Assembly: GCA_937139605.1 (NCBI GenBank)
Contig: CAKZQG010000002.1
Coordinates: 1 to 64,000, forward strand
DNA: 64,000 nucleotides
Direction of reading: 5' to 3'
From: an uncultured bacterium
Lineage (GTDB): Bacteria; DRYD01
The position numbers and the translations under genes were made by a program. Of this stretch, positions 1 through 8,541 are shown one piece after another (the first letter of the stretch is position 1; the number at the start of each line of letters is the position of its first letter). Under the pieces are notes generated by a model. The model did no database searches and was not told the DNA's origin. It saw nothing but the letters and a program-made list of their open reading frames with translations.

Positions 1-85
1 TAACAAATAAAAATCGATCGACGGAAACATTTTTATTGACTTTTGTCAATATTTTTAACACATCTTCTAAAAAATTATTATTCAT
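1..85 (-). CDS. 5' end of an unidentified gene, cut by the window edge
   Basis: An open frame begins with ATG at 85 and runs off the left edge; 28 residues are visible, starting MNNNFLEDVLKILTKVN. The stretch looks like a soluble helical N-terminus and is too short to assign. No strong ribosome-binding site precedes it. It is divergent from nothing nearby: the nitroreductase gene upstream (173-802) is on the same strand, 87 bases away. It could also be chance, since AT-rich DNA opens few stops in this frame only by luck. Confidence 0.45.
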   Translation of the reverse strand, partial: MNNNFLEDVLKILTKVNKNVSVDRFLFV

Positions 86-172
86 AAATAAAAAAAATTA
101 TTCTTTTTATTATGTGTAAATTACTATATAAATAAAATATATCACTGAACTTAAAAAAATCTAAAATCTATA

Positions 173-802
173 TTATATAATTTTTCCAAAATCAGAAAAT
201 GGGAACCGTATTCCCTGAGGTAATAACTCTTTAGTTAAATCTTTATAACCAATAGCTATTATTAATGGAATTTCTTTGTAATCTTCTATGTTTAAGAATT
301 CTCTTAATAATTTTTCATTAAATCCTTCCATTGGATGGGTTTCTAAATTAAAGAATCTAGCGATTAACATTAAATTCATGGCAAATAAAGAAGCATCTCT
401 AACTGCTCGCATCTTAGCATTATTTGTATAAAAATTCTCTATTATACTCTTATTAACACTAATAGGGTATCCTTTTGATTTAAAATCATCTAAAACTCTT
501 TCTATATTATTAATAGCTCTTTTATAATTAGCTATAACTACTATATTAGCACTGGCATCTTCCACTTTCTCCTGATTAAAACAAATCTCTCTTAATTTCT
601 TTTTGTTTTCTTTACTTTTAACAATTATTACCTCCCAAGGTTGTAAATTATAACTTGAAGGTGCTAACGAAGCTAATTCCACTATTTTTATTAATAACTC
701 ATCTTCTATTTCTTTGGTTTTATCAAAGAAAGTTATGGATCTCCTTTCAAGGATAATCTTTAAATTTTCATTTATTTCTAGACATTTTTCTGTCATTTTC
801 AT
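173..802 (-). CDS. Nitroreductase family protein
   Basis: 209 residues, the usual size for the FMN-dependent nitroreductase (NfsB/FRP) fold. The N-terminal RRSITFF and the following LASLAPSSYNLQPWEVIIV segment match the FMN-phosphate-binding RRS and the S-x-x-N-x-Q-P-W signature of the family. The C-terminal IPLIIAIGYK corresponds to the conserved P-x-x-x-x-x-x-G strand. Members reduce nitro compounds, quinones or flavins with NAD(P)H in the cytoplasm; the real substrate cannot be read from sequence. The start at 802 has a strong Shine-Dalgarno (AAGGAAGGGG) just upstream. It stands alone, divergent from sufU. Confidence 0.88.
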   Translation of the reverse strand: MKMTEKCLEINENLKIILERRSITFFDKTKEIEDELLIKIVELASLAPSSYNLQPWEVIIVKSKENKKKLREICFNQEKVEDASANIVVIANYKRAINNIERVLDDFKSKGYPISVNKSIIENFYTNNAKMRAVRDASLFAMNLMLIARFFNLETHPMEGFNEKLLREFLNIEDYKEIPLIIAIGYKDLTKELLPQGIRFPFSDFGKII

Positions 803-971
803 ACACCCCTTCCTTTATTTTAGATATTCTTATATTTTACTATTCATTATTTTATTTATATTTCCTTTCATAAAAGTTAATATATTTGTTATTGATATAA
901 AAAAGGGAATGTACTATTTTTGATGAATTCAAAAGTAAGGAAAAATTAAAATATATAAAAAAATAAAATCT

Positions 972-1358
972 ATGGATAAATATACAATAGAAGATATAAT
1001 AGAGCTAAGTAATGATAAAACCTATAAGAAAGAGTTAGAAGATTTTGATGTAGCTGTTGAGGGAGGAAATCCTGGGTGTGGAGATATTGTTAAAATATAT
1101 CTAAAAGTTAATGAACAAGAAATAGTTAAAGCAAGTTATGTAGGTAATGGATGTACTATTAGTCAAGCTTCCGCGAATTTACTCATGTATCACATAAATA
1201 ATAAAAAACTAAATGAAATAGAAAACATAGATATAGATTTTATAAAACAAGAATTAGGAGAAAATATTTATCTTTTAAGACCTAATTGTGCATCCTTAGC
1301 TATTAATGTCCTTAAAGCAACTATCAAAAAATACTACAGAACGAAAAACTTAAAATAA
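972..1358 (+). CDS. sufU: Fe-S cluster scaffold protein SufU/IscU-like
   Basis: 128 residues with the three cysteine contexts of the IscU/SufU/NifU-N fold: NPGCGD near residue 36, GNGCTIS near 61 and RPNCASLA near 110. The aspartate after the first cysteine is the usual metal-pocket residue. The GCTISQASANLL segment is typical of SufU. It would accept sulfur from the SufS-type desulfurase encoded at 4761-6092 and hold or relay the nascent cluster or zinc. The two genes are not adjacent and lie on opposite strands. Assignment to the family is firm; SufU versus IscU is inferred from the pairing with a class II desulfurase. Confidence 0.88.
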   Translation: MDKYTIEDIIELSNDKTYKKELEDFDVAVEGGNPGCGDIVKIYLKVNEQEIVKASYVGNGCTISQASANLLMYHINNKKLNEIENIDIDFIKQELGENIYLLRPNCASLAINVLKATIKKYYRTKNLK

Positions 1359-1392
1359 AAATTACCTAAAATAAAGATTATTTCAAATTAAA

Positions 1393-2711
1393 GTGTATAA
1401 AATATTTAATAAATATATTGAAAGGATTATTAAATCTAATTTATTTAAGTTAGCTAGTATATATACTTTATCTAATATTATTGCAGTAGCTATCCCATTT
1501 TTTTTATTACCTATCCTAACCAGGTATTTAACCCCGTACGATTACGGGATATTATCTATGTATTCTACTTTATATAGCTCTTTAATTCCTTTGGCTGCTT
1601 TCTCTTCTACTTATTTTATATTTAATATTTGGTTTAAAGAAGATCCCATAAAGATAAAAAAAATAAATTATAATATAATGCTTTTAAATTTTATTTCCTT
1701 TTTTGTAATATTGTTCATTTTGTATATTTTCAAAGACATTATTTTAGATTATACTCATTTAAGTTTTATATGGTTATTTTTTATGAGTGTTAATATATTT
1801 TTTGATAATATTTTAAATTTTTTAGTTAATATATATCGGATGGATAACAAGGTTTGGAATTTTGCTTTTCTTAATATTGGCAGAAGTTTATTGCTTTTTT
1901 TTTGGTTATTTTATTTGTGGTTGTTTTAGGCTATAAATGGGAAGGTAGAATAACTGCTCAGATCTTAATAAGTTTTATCTTAGGGACTTTTAGTATTTAT
2001 ATTATCTTTAAGAATTGGGTTTATTTTGAAATAAATGGAGATTATATTATAAAGCTTCTTAAGTATGGGATCCCCTTGATTTTTCATTCTATTTCTTATT
2101 TAATTATGTTTTATATTAATAGATTTATTATAGTAAGGTTTTTATCGTTAGATGATGTGGGGGTATTTAGCGTAGGAGTACAATTAGGAGCATTTATTGA
2201 TTTATTAGCTTCTTCCTTTAATATTGCCTTCTTACCTTGGATTTATAAAAATCTTTCTATAATAGATAACAATAACCAAAACTTTGAGCAAGTTTTTCTT
2301 ATAAAAACAAGGATAGTTAAAATTATTTATCTTTATATTTTTGGATTATTTATTGTCTCTTTATTAACTTATTTTGTGTTTATTTTGTTAATGAAATATA
2401 TTTTAGGTTCTAGTTTTTATAGAGCTATTGATTTTATGTTTGTTATTATTATGGCCTTTTACTTTAAGAGTTTATATTATGTCTTTTCATATTTTATAGT
2501 ATATACTCAAAAAACTTTTACTTTAACTATTATAACAATAATAACTGCTATTTTAAGTATTATTTTGAACTATTATTTTATAAAATTTTTTGCTCTTTGG
2601 GGAGCAGTTTATGCATTCCTTATTACTTTCTTTGTATATTTCTTATTTACTTTTTTATTTACAATTAAAATATATAAACTCCCTTGGCTATTCTATAAAA
2701 AAGCACCCTAA
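1393..2711 (+). pseudogene. Oligosaccharide flippase (Wzx/MOP superfamily), frameshifted
   Basis: Two overlapping reading frames together encode one polytopic membrane protein of about 439 residues, typical of Wzx-type polysaccharide flippases. The first half (1393-1929, GTG start) contains the family-like N-terminus IPFFLLPILTRYLTPYDYGI; the second half (1902-2711) supplies the rest, with many further membrane segments. The break falls at a run of nine T at about 1889-1897. A -1 shift there joins ...SLLLFF to LVILFVVVLGYKWEGR without loss. This may be a real mutation, a sequencing or assembly error in a homopolymer, or slippage that still yields product. Function if intact: moving lipid-linked oligosaccharides across the inner membrane. 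Confidence 0.8.
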
Positions 2712-2836
2712 TGATAATTCATAATATAAAGAAAAATTGATAATAATAAGTGTTGATTATTTTAATAGTACTAAGTATAAAATATTTTTTTTATTTTAAT
2801 CAAGGAAATTACTATTTTTAACAGAATAATTTATAT

Positions 2837-3838
2837 ATGTTTAACGAGTTAATTAATTTTTTTAATGATCTTATTTATTTTATTAAGTATGTTATAAAGG
2901 GTAGTGAATTTTTATTAAATTCTGTTGATAAAAGATTAGGATTTGTTATTATTTTTATTTTTGGAAGTATATTTGGAAGTTTTATTAATGTTCTTATTTA
3001 TAGGCTACCTTTAGAGATGGATTTTGTTTTTAAAGGTAGTTTTTGCCCTAAATGTGGAGTTCCTATAAAATGGTATCATAATATCCCGATTTTTAGTTAT
3101 ATTTTTTTAAAAGGTAGATGTTATTATTGTAAGCAACCTATAAGTATTCAATATCCTATTGTTGAATTTATTAGTGGAATTATTTTTGGTTTGCTTTATC
3201 TTAAATTTGGTATTACCTGGGATTTTTTTGTTTTATGTATGTTTTATATTATCTCTGTTCCTGTTATTGTTATAGATTTTAAATATCAGATTATTCCTAA
3301 TGAATTAACTATAGGAGGTACTATTATTGGATTATTTTTTGCTTTACTAAAAAGTTTGTTAAGCTTTCAATTAGATAGTTCTATTAGTTTGGGATTTTTA
3401 GATAGTTTGCTTGCTATTATAGTTAATGTTATATTGTTTTTAATTATTTATTATGTATCTTTTGGGGTTTATAAGAAGGAGGGGTTAGGATTTGGGGATG
3501 TTAAGCTTGCTGCTACTATAGGAGCATTTTTGGGTTTATATCCTTCTTTAGTTTCTTTTTTCTTTTCTTTTCTTTTTGGCTCTGTTTTAGGATTAATTAT
3601 TATGTTTGTTAATAAAATAATAAATTATAAAAAAGTTAATTTATTAAGGAAATATGTTTTTAGTTCTATTGATTATTTAAGTGCTATTAGTGTTGTGTAT
3701 GTAGTTAATACAGATATAGATAAAAAGAATAGTGTGTATATAGCATTTGGTCCGTTTATGATTTTAGGAGCCTGGAGCTCTATTTTCTTAACTAATTTTA
3801 TCATAGATATCCTTTTTGGGGATTATTTGCTATTTTAA
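2837..3838 (+). CDS. pilD: Prepilin peptidase (A24 family, PilD/GspO-like)
   Basis: 333 residues, longer than the usual 250-290. The N-terminal methyltransferase region has GSIFGSFINVLIYRLP followed by two CxxC pairs (CPKCG and CYYCKQP), which normally bind zinc. The two catalytic aspartates of the aspartyl protease sit in VIDFKYQIIPNE and GLGFGDVKLAATIG. About eight membrane segments are visible. It cleaves and N-methylates type IV prepilins at the inner membrane; a candidate substrate is the pilin-like protein at 27634-28143. The extra length comes from an N-terminal extension of about 30 residues and a loop between the last membrane helices. Confidence 0.93.
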   Translation: MFNELINFFNDLIYFIKYVIKGSEFLLNSVDKRLGFVIIFIFGSIFGSFINVLIYRLPLEMDFVFKGSFCPKCGVPIKWYHNIPIFSYIFLKGRCYYCKQPISIQYPIVEFISGIIFGLLYLKFGITWDFFVLCMFYIISVPVIVIDFKYQIIPNELTIGGTIIGLFFALLKSLLSFQLDSSISLGFLDSLLAIIVNVILFLIIYYVSFGVYKKEGLGFGDVKLAATIGAFLGLYPSLVSFFFSFLFGSVLGLIIMFVNKIINYKKVNLLRKYVFSSIDYLSAISVVYVVNTDIDKKNSVYIAFGPFMILGAWSSIFLTNFIIDILFGDYLLF

Positions 3839-4051
3839 CAATAATTTTTATAAGTTTATCATATGAATTCTCATTTGTATTATCAACTTCTTTTAAATAA
3901 TGCCGAGAATTTTTTCATATAGCTATTGGATTTATTTAAAAATTAACAAAGAATTAATAATTAAATATTTTTATTTTTTATTAATTTTTTTATATTATAA
4001 AAATGTAGGCTTTAATTTAAGGTAGAATTTAATTTTAGGAGGTGAGTATTT

Positions 4052-4558
4052 ATGGATAGTATAAAAAATGTAACTAATGGTAGTTTTATAAATGTATCTA
4101 ATAAAATAATAAAAAATGAAAAAGAAATTTCAGCAAAAGAAACTAAAGAAAATGAGGAAAAACAACAAGTGGCAAAAGAGGTAACTACAGATGAAGTTAA
4201 ACTAAGCTCAGATGATTCTAATAAGGAATTTAAAACGGGGGGGTGGACTGGAGGATTATTTAGAATAGCTGATCTTGCTAATAAAGTAGCCCCATTTACA
4301 ACTACATTTGCAGGTGTTATTGGCTTTTTTGCAGGTTTAGGTGCGTTTTTTAATTTCCTTGATGCTATAGGTGATGTTAGTTCTTCAAATGTACATAATA
4401 AGATAGATGGGGTTATAGATTTAGCGTCAGTAGCTGCTTGGGGCGCTGCTTTGATGGGAACTATAGCTTCACCACTAGCTTTAGGTATAGCTGCCGGACT
4501 TTATGGAGCTAAAATTCTTAACTACGCTATATCCAAAGATAATGATAATAAAGAATAA
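4052..4558 (+). CDS. Small protein with hydrophilic N-terminus and Gly/Ala-rich C-terminus, unknown function
   Basis: 168 residues, not recognised. Residues 1-65 are rich in Lys, Glu and Asn and look disordered; residues 66-160 are Gly/Ala/Phe-rich and hydrophobic, with GVIGFFAGLGAFF and SPLALGIAAGLYGAK stretches resembling glycine-zipper membrane helices. There is no signal peptide. The ribosome-binding site is strong (AGGAGGTGAG) and a strong terminator follows, so it looks like a well-expressed single gene. The design resembles the protein at 45357-45977. Glycine-zipper proteins, bacteriocin-like pore formers and membrane-remodelling proteins are all conceivable; none is supported specifically. 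Confidence 0.7.
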   Translation: MDSIKNVTNGSFINVSNKIIKNEKEISAKETKENEEKQQVAKEVTTDEVKLSSDDSNKEFKTGGWTGGLFRIADLANKVAPFTTTFAGVIGFFAGLGAFFNFLDAIGDVSSSNVHNKIDGVIDLASVAAWGAALMGTIASPLALGIAAGLYGAKILNYAISKDNDNKE

Positions 4559-4646
4559 AATATCAAAGTATGAAAATATTTTTGTATTCTCCTCATTTAA
4601 AAATAAAATAAATAAAATAAAAACGGAGATATAGTTATTGTTATAT

Positions 4647-4680
4647 AAAGGGGGTATTTTTATACTCCCTTTTTTATTTT
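4647..4680 (+). terminator. Rho-independent terminator
   Basis: An 11-bp stem (4647-4657 with 4662-4672, one G-T pair) closes a TTTT loop and runs into TTTTTATTTT. It lies about 90 bases after the small Gly/Ala-rich gene and terminates plus-strand transcription before the convergent sufS gene. Confidence 0.85.
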
Positions 4681-4760
4681 TCTTAAATCTCAATATATTT
4701 TTTATCTCCATTTTTTAATACATTCTAATCAATCTCTTTCTTTTTAATTTTGTATATCCT

Positions 4761-6092
4761 TTAAAGCTTAAATATTTTTTTTACTTGATATAAAGCTTGA
4801 ATTAAGGTATCTATTTCATTTGATATATTGTAAAAAGCTAAACTAACTCTACAGGTAGAATCTACGTTAAGTTTTTTATTTATTAATTGAGCACAATGAT
4901 GCCCAACCCTTATAACTATTCCATAATTATCTAATACAGTAGAAACATCATGGGAATGCACGTTCTTTACATTAAAAGGAACTATTCCAAAACGATTTCT
5001 ACTAACTTCATTTCTATCATAACCATATAATTCTATAAACCCTAATTCTTGTAATTTATTAACTAAATATTTTGTTAATTTTATTTCATAAGTTTTATAG
5101 TCGTAATAGTTTATATTTTCAAGATAGTTAATAACATGAGAAAACGAGTATATTTGAGATATAGCGGGTGTCCCTGGTTCAAAATAATAAGGGAACCCTA
5201 ATAAACCTATATCTATTAAATTTTCATCAATATTAACTTTTGATACTATTCCACCTCCTGCAAAGGCAGGAGTTTTAGTTTGTAAATTTTTAAAATGTTT
5301 TTTATTAATATAGACTACCCCTAAGCCAGTTGGACCGTATAACTTATGAGCACTAAATACCAGAAAATCTATATCTATTTTTTTAGTATCTATTTCATTA
5401 TGGACTATTCCTTGTGCAGCATCTATTAATAACATTATCCCTTTGTCTTTTACTATATTTGATATACTTTCTATGTTATTGACAACACCTAAAACATTCG
5501 ACATATAGGTTATTGATATAACTTTTGTTTTTGGAGTTATTAATTTTTCTAAATCATTTAAATCTAATTCTAAGTTGTTATTCAATTTCCATATTTTTAT
5601 TTTAAAATTAAATATTTTGGATAAGTAGGTAAAAGGTAGTAAATTAGAATGGTGTTCCATTTGAGTTAATATAACTTCATCGTTTTCTTTTAAGTAATTA
5701 TATGCTAAAAATAAAGCAAGGTAATTAAGTCCGTAGGTAGCGTTATATGTAAAAAAAATCTCATTAAAATTAGAATTGATAAATTTTGAGATAATATCTC
5801 TTGATTTATCAAGTAATTCAGTTGTATGAAATGAGAATTTACTAGCACTTCTATTAACATTGGAATAGTATTTTTCTAAGAATTCCTTTTCTTTTTCTAG
5901 TAGTATATATGGTTTTTGTGTAGTAGCTGCATTATCTAAATATACTATTTCTGGATTATTTTTGAAAAAAGGGAAATCTGCCCTTATTTTTTGGACTTTT
6001 TCCTTTTCAATTATCCTTAAATCAGTTAATATATCATCCTTTAATATACCATTGTTTAATACATCATCGTTTTTTTTCATTTTATTATTCAC
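4761..6092 (-). CDS. sufS: Cysteine desulfurase, SufS type (class II)
   Basis: 443 residues, PLP-dependent fold type I. Visible landmarks are YLDNAATTQKP near residue 52, the PLP-binding lysine in FSAHKLYGPTG, and the persulfide cysteine in RVGHHCAQ, which is the class II (SufS/CsdA) context. It removes sulfur from cysteine to give alanine and hands the persulfide to SufU (972-1358). The protein carries about 35 extra N-terminal residues compared with typical SufS; the chosen ATG at 6092 follows weak signals and a later ATG at residue 5 is equally possible. It lies 48 bases downstream of pgk and may be cotranscribed with it. Confidence 0.93.
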   Translation of the reverse strand: MNNKMKKNDDVLNNGILKDDILTDLRIIEKEKVQKIRADFPFFKNNPEIVYLDNAATTQKPYILLEKEKEFLEKYYSNVNRSASKFSFHTTELLDKSRDIISKFINSNFNEIFFTYNATYGLNYLALFLAYNYLKENDEVILTQMEHHSNLLPFTYLSKIFNFKIKIWKLNNNLELDLNDLEKLITPKTKVISITYMSNVLGVVNNIESISNIVKDKGIMLLIDAAQGIVHNEIDTKKIDIDFLVFSAHKLYGPTGLGVVYINKKHFKNLQTKTPAFAGGGIVSKVNIDENLIDIGLLGFPYYFEPGTPAISQIYSFSHVINYLENINYYDYKTYEIKLTKYLVNKLQELGFIELYGYDRNEVSRNRFGIVPFNVKNVHSHDVSTVLDNYGIVIRVGHHCAQLINKKLNVDSTCRVSLAFYNISNEIDTLIQALYQVKKIFKL

Positions 6093-6140
6093 CTTAATAT
6101 TTTTATTTTAATTTATAAAGCATTTACGTATTGAAAGTAT

Positions 6141-7319
6141 TTAGATAGTTGTTTTGAGTTTAAGGATATACTCTATTGCATCTAATGTTTCTTTTTCTAA
6201 GAATTCTAAAGTAGCTCCCCCACCAGTTGAAATAAAATCTATTTTATTTTTATATTCTACAGTAGAATTTATGAAATTAACAGTATCACCACCACCAATT
6301 ACTTTAAAAGCATTAGATTCTGATAATAGTTTAGCTATTTCAATGCTACCTTCATTATAACCTTTTTCGAATATCCCACTTGGTCCATTCCAAAAAATGG
6401 TGTTTGAATCCAAAATAGCTTTTCTTATATCTTCATTAATTAATGCATCTACTATTATGTCATTATCTCCTATATCTTTTATATTTTTCTTAATTTTATA
6501 TGAAGGATTATCTATGTTATCAACTACTATAAATTCTGTAGGCAATATTATCAAATTGTTATTTAAAATATTGGAGACATCAGTTTCTTCAAAAAATGAT
6601 TTACCGATATTAAAATTAAGGGATTTATATAAGGTTAGGCAAGCTGCTCCCGTTATAACCATTTTATCACATTTTGTTAATAAATTTTTTATTAAATTTA
6701 ATTTATCTGAAACTTTAGCTCCCCCTAAAATAATTAAGTATGGCCTTTTAGGAGTTAATAGTTTAGATAAATTAAGAATCTCTTCTTTAACTAATAATCC
6801 AAAATATGTTGGTAGGTAATTGGAGATTCCTGCTACTGAGGAATGTACTCTGTGTAAGGAACCAAAAGCATCATTCACAAAAATATCTCCTAAATTTGCA
6901 AATTTTTTAGCTAATTCTAAATCGTTTTTAGTCTCCCCATTGAAAAATCTAACATTCTCAACTAAATAAATATTCCTACCTTTATAATCTATTTTTATAT
7001 TAATATCTTCTATAAATTCAAAATTATTGCAATTAAATAAATTGTTTTCTTTTATAAAATTAAAGATAGTTTTGGTAGTATATTTTAGTTTATCTTCTTC
7101 TGTTTTAGGCCTTCCTAAGTGAGTTAGTAAAATTATATCGTTATTTTTCTCTATCAAAAAATTTATAGTTTTTAAAGAATTAATTATTCTTGTTGGATCT
7201 ACTACTTTATTGTTTTTTATGGGAACATTATAATCAACTCTTAATATAATCCTTTTATTAACTAATAAATCAGTTTTACTATCTATGAATAAATCATTTA
7301 GTTTATTTAATATGCTCAT
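6141..7319 (-). CDS. pgk: Phosphoglycerate kinase
   Basis: 392 residues, normal family length. The N-terminal substrate-binding half shows RVDYNVP, the HLGRPK motif and VENVRFFNGE; the C-terminal nucleotide-binding half shows ILGGAKVSDK, FWNGPSGIFE and the GGGDTVNFI...STGGGATLEFLE end. It catalyses the reversible transfer of phosphate from 1,3-bisphosphoglycerate to ADP in glycolysis. A Shine-Dalgarno-like run (AGGGGG) precedes the ATG at 7319. sufS follows closely; tpiA, another glycolytic gene, is far away at 58390. Confidence 0.97.
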   Translation of the reverse strand: MSILNKLNDLFIDSKTDLLVNKRIILRVDYNVPIKNNKVVDPTRIINSLKTINFLIEKNNDIILLTHLGRPKTEEDKLKYTTKTIFNFIKENNLFNCNNFEFIEDINIKIDYKGRNIYLVENVRFFNGETKNDLELAKKFANLGDIFVNDAFGSLHRVHSSVAGISNYLPTYFGLLVKEEILNLSKLLTPKRPYLIILGGAKVSDKLNLIKNLLTKCDKMVITGAACLTLYKSLNFNIGKSFFEETDVSNILNNNLIILPTEFIVVDNIDNPSYKIKKNIKDIGDNDIIVDALINEDIRKAILDSNTIFWNGPSGIFEKGYNEGSIEIAKLLSESNAFKVIGGGDTVNFINSTVEYKNKIDFISTGGGATLEFLEKETLDAIEYILKLKTTI

Positions 7320-7491
7320 TGCTAACCCCCTAGTTTTTTACTTTTATTTACTATATTTTACATTTTTATATTCTTTAAAAAAGTATTTACCCCTTTAATA
7401 ATAATGATATTCTAAGGATTAATTTGAGTAATTAAAAGAAGGATAAAATATTAAAATAGAAAATAAATTAAAAAGGGAAAGGATAAAAGCT

Positions 7492-8481
7492 ATGGAGATT
7501 AGTAATCTTAAAAATAATTTAACAATAAGCATCTCCTATAAACCTAAAGAAGAGGAAATTAAAATAATAAAAAAAGAGTTAGAAAGTATTTCAAGTTTAT
7601 TTTTTCTCTATGAATTGGATAATGATAAACGAATTGAAGTCCTAAAAAATACCGATATTCTTGTCACTTTTTTCCCTGAAAAAGAATTATCTAAAACAGA
7701 ATTAGAGATTTTAAAAAATTCAAAAAAATTAAGATTAGTACAATGTATATTATCTGGGATAGATCATATAGATTTTAATATTTTTCCTAATGTTAAAATT
7801 TTGGGTAATAGTGGTGGTTATGCTGTAATGATTGCTGAACATGTATTTGGCTTTATTTTATATTTTGGTAAAAATATTCAAAAAAATCATGAAAATTTAA
7901 GAAATGGGATATATAAACAAAATACAGATAATATTTTACTTAAAGGAAAGACTATAGGGATATTAGGATATGGTGGGATAGGGAAAGAAGTTGCTAAGCT
8001 ATCTAAAGCTTTTGGGATGTATGTTATTGGAATAAATACCACTGCAAAAACTGATGATTCCAATGTAGATGAAATATATACTCTACAAAACTTACATTAT
8101 GTTCTTAAAAAATCGGATATATTAGTTATATCATTACCTTTAAATAAAGAAACTGAAAATCTTATAAATTATGAGAAATTGAGTTTAATGAAACCGAATG
8201 CTATACTAATAAATGTAGGAAGAGGAAAAATAATTAATCAAAAAGATTTATATTATTTTTTAAAAGAGAATAAGGATTTTAAAGTAGCATTGGATGTTTG
8301 GTGGAAAGAACCAGCTTTTAATGAACCGTTTGAGTTAGAATATCCTTTTTTTGAGTTACCTAATTTTTTAGGAAGCCCACATATAACTGCTTTAACTAAG
8401 GAAACTTATGAAATTAGAACAAAGAATTATATTAATATAATAAAGGGTTTTATTGAAGCGGGGTGTAGCTTAGCTTGGTAG
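7492..8481 (+). CDS. D-isomer-specific 2-hydroxyacid dehydrogenase
   Basis: 329 residues. The Rossmann segment GILGYGGIGKEVAKLSKAFG binds NAD(H), and the catalytic Arg, Glu and His are seen in INVGRGK, VWWKEP and GSPHITA. The family reduces 2-oxoacids (glyoxylate, hydroxypyruvate, phenylpyruvate, phosphoglycerate and others); the substrate is not predictable here, and there is no C-terminal ACT domain as in SerA. The coding sequence ends inside the tRNA-Pro gene: its last eight codons and stop (8459-8481) are also tRNA sequence. This places the tRNA and dnaA in the same probable transcript. Confidence 0.9.
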   Translation: MEISNLKNNLTISISYKPKEEEIKIIKKELESISSLFFLYELDNDKRIEVLKNTDILVTFFPEKELSKTELEILKNSKKLRLVQCILSGIDHIDFNIFPNVKILGNSGGYAVMIAEHVFGFILYFGKNIQKNHENLRNGIYKQNTDNILLKGKTIGILGYGGIGKEVAKLSKAFGMYVIGINTTAKTDDSNVDEIYTLQNLHYVLKKSDILVISLPLNKETENLINYEKLSLMKPNAILINVGRGKIINQKDLYYFLKENKDFKVALDVWWKEPAFNEPFELEYPFFELPNFLGSPHITALTKETYEIRTKNYINIIKGFIEAGCSLAW

Positions 8482-8532
8482 AGCGCCATGTTCGGGACGT
8501 GGAGGTCGTGGGTTCAAATCCCACCACCCCGA
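8459..8532 (+). tRNA. tRNA-Pro (anticodon CGG)
   Basis: A full cloverleaf is readable: acceptor stem CGGGGTG (8459-8465) with CACCCCG (8525-8531), discriminator A, anticodon stem CCATG/CGTGG around loop TTCGGGA giving CGG, and T arm GTGGG TTCAAAT CCCAC. The 3' CCA is not encoded. The 5' part overlaps the end of the dehydrogenase gene and its 3' end is 9 bases before the dnaA ATG. A CGG anticodon reads only CCG, a rare codon in such AT-rich DNA. Confidence 0.96.
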
Positions 8533-8541
8533 AATTATTAT

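Noticed and set aside
4481..4711. 76-residue minus-strand frame
   Set aside because: It overlaps the Gly/Ala-rich gene and crosses its terminator; no ribosome-binding site.
6154..6819. Plus-strand frames inside pgk
   Set aside because: They are antisense shadows of a well conserved pgk gene.
8488..8541. 18-residue N-terminal extension of DnaA
   Set aside because: These codons are tRNA-Pro sequence; the family opening begins at the ATG at 8542.
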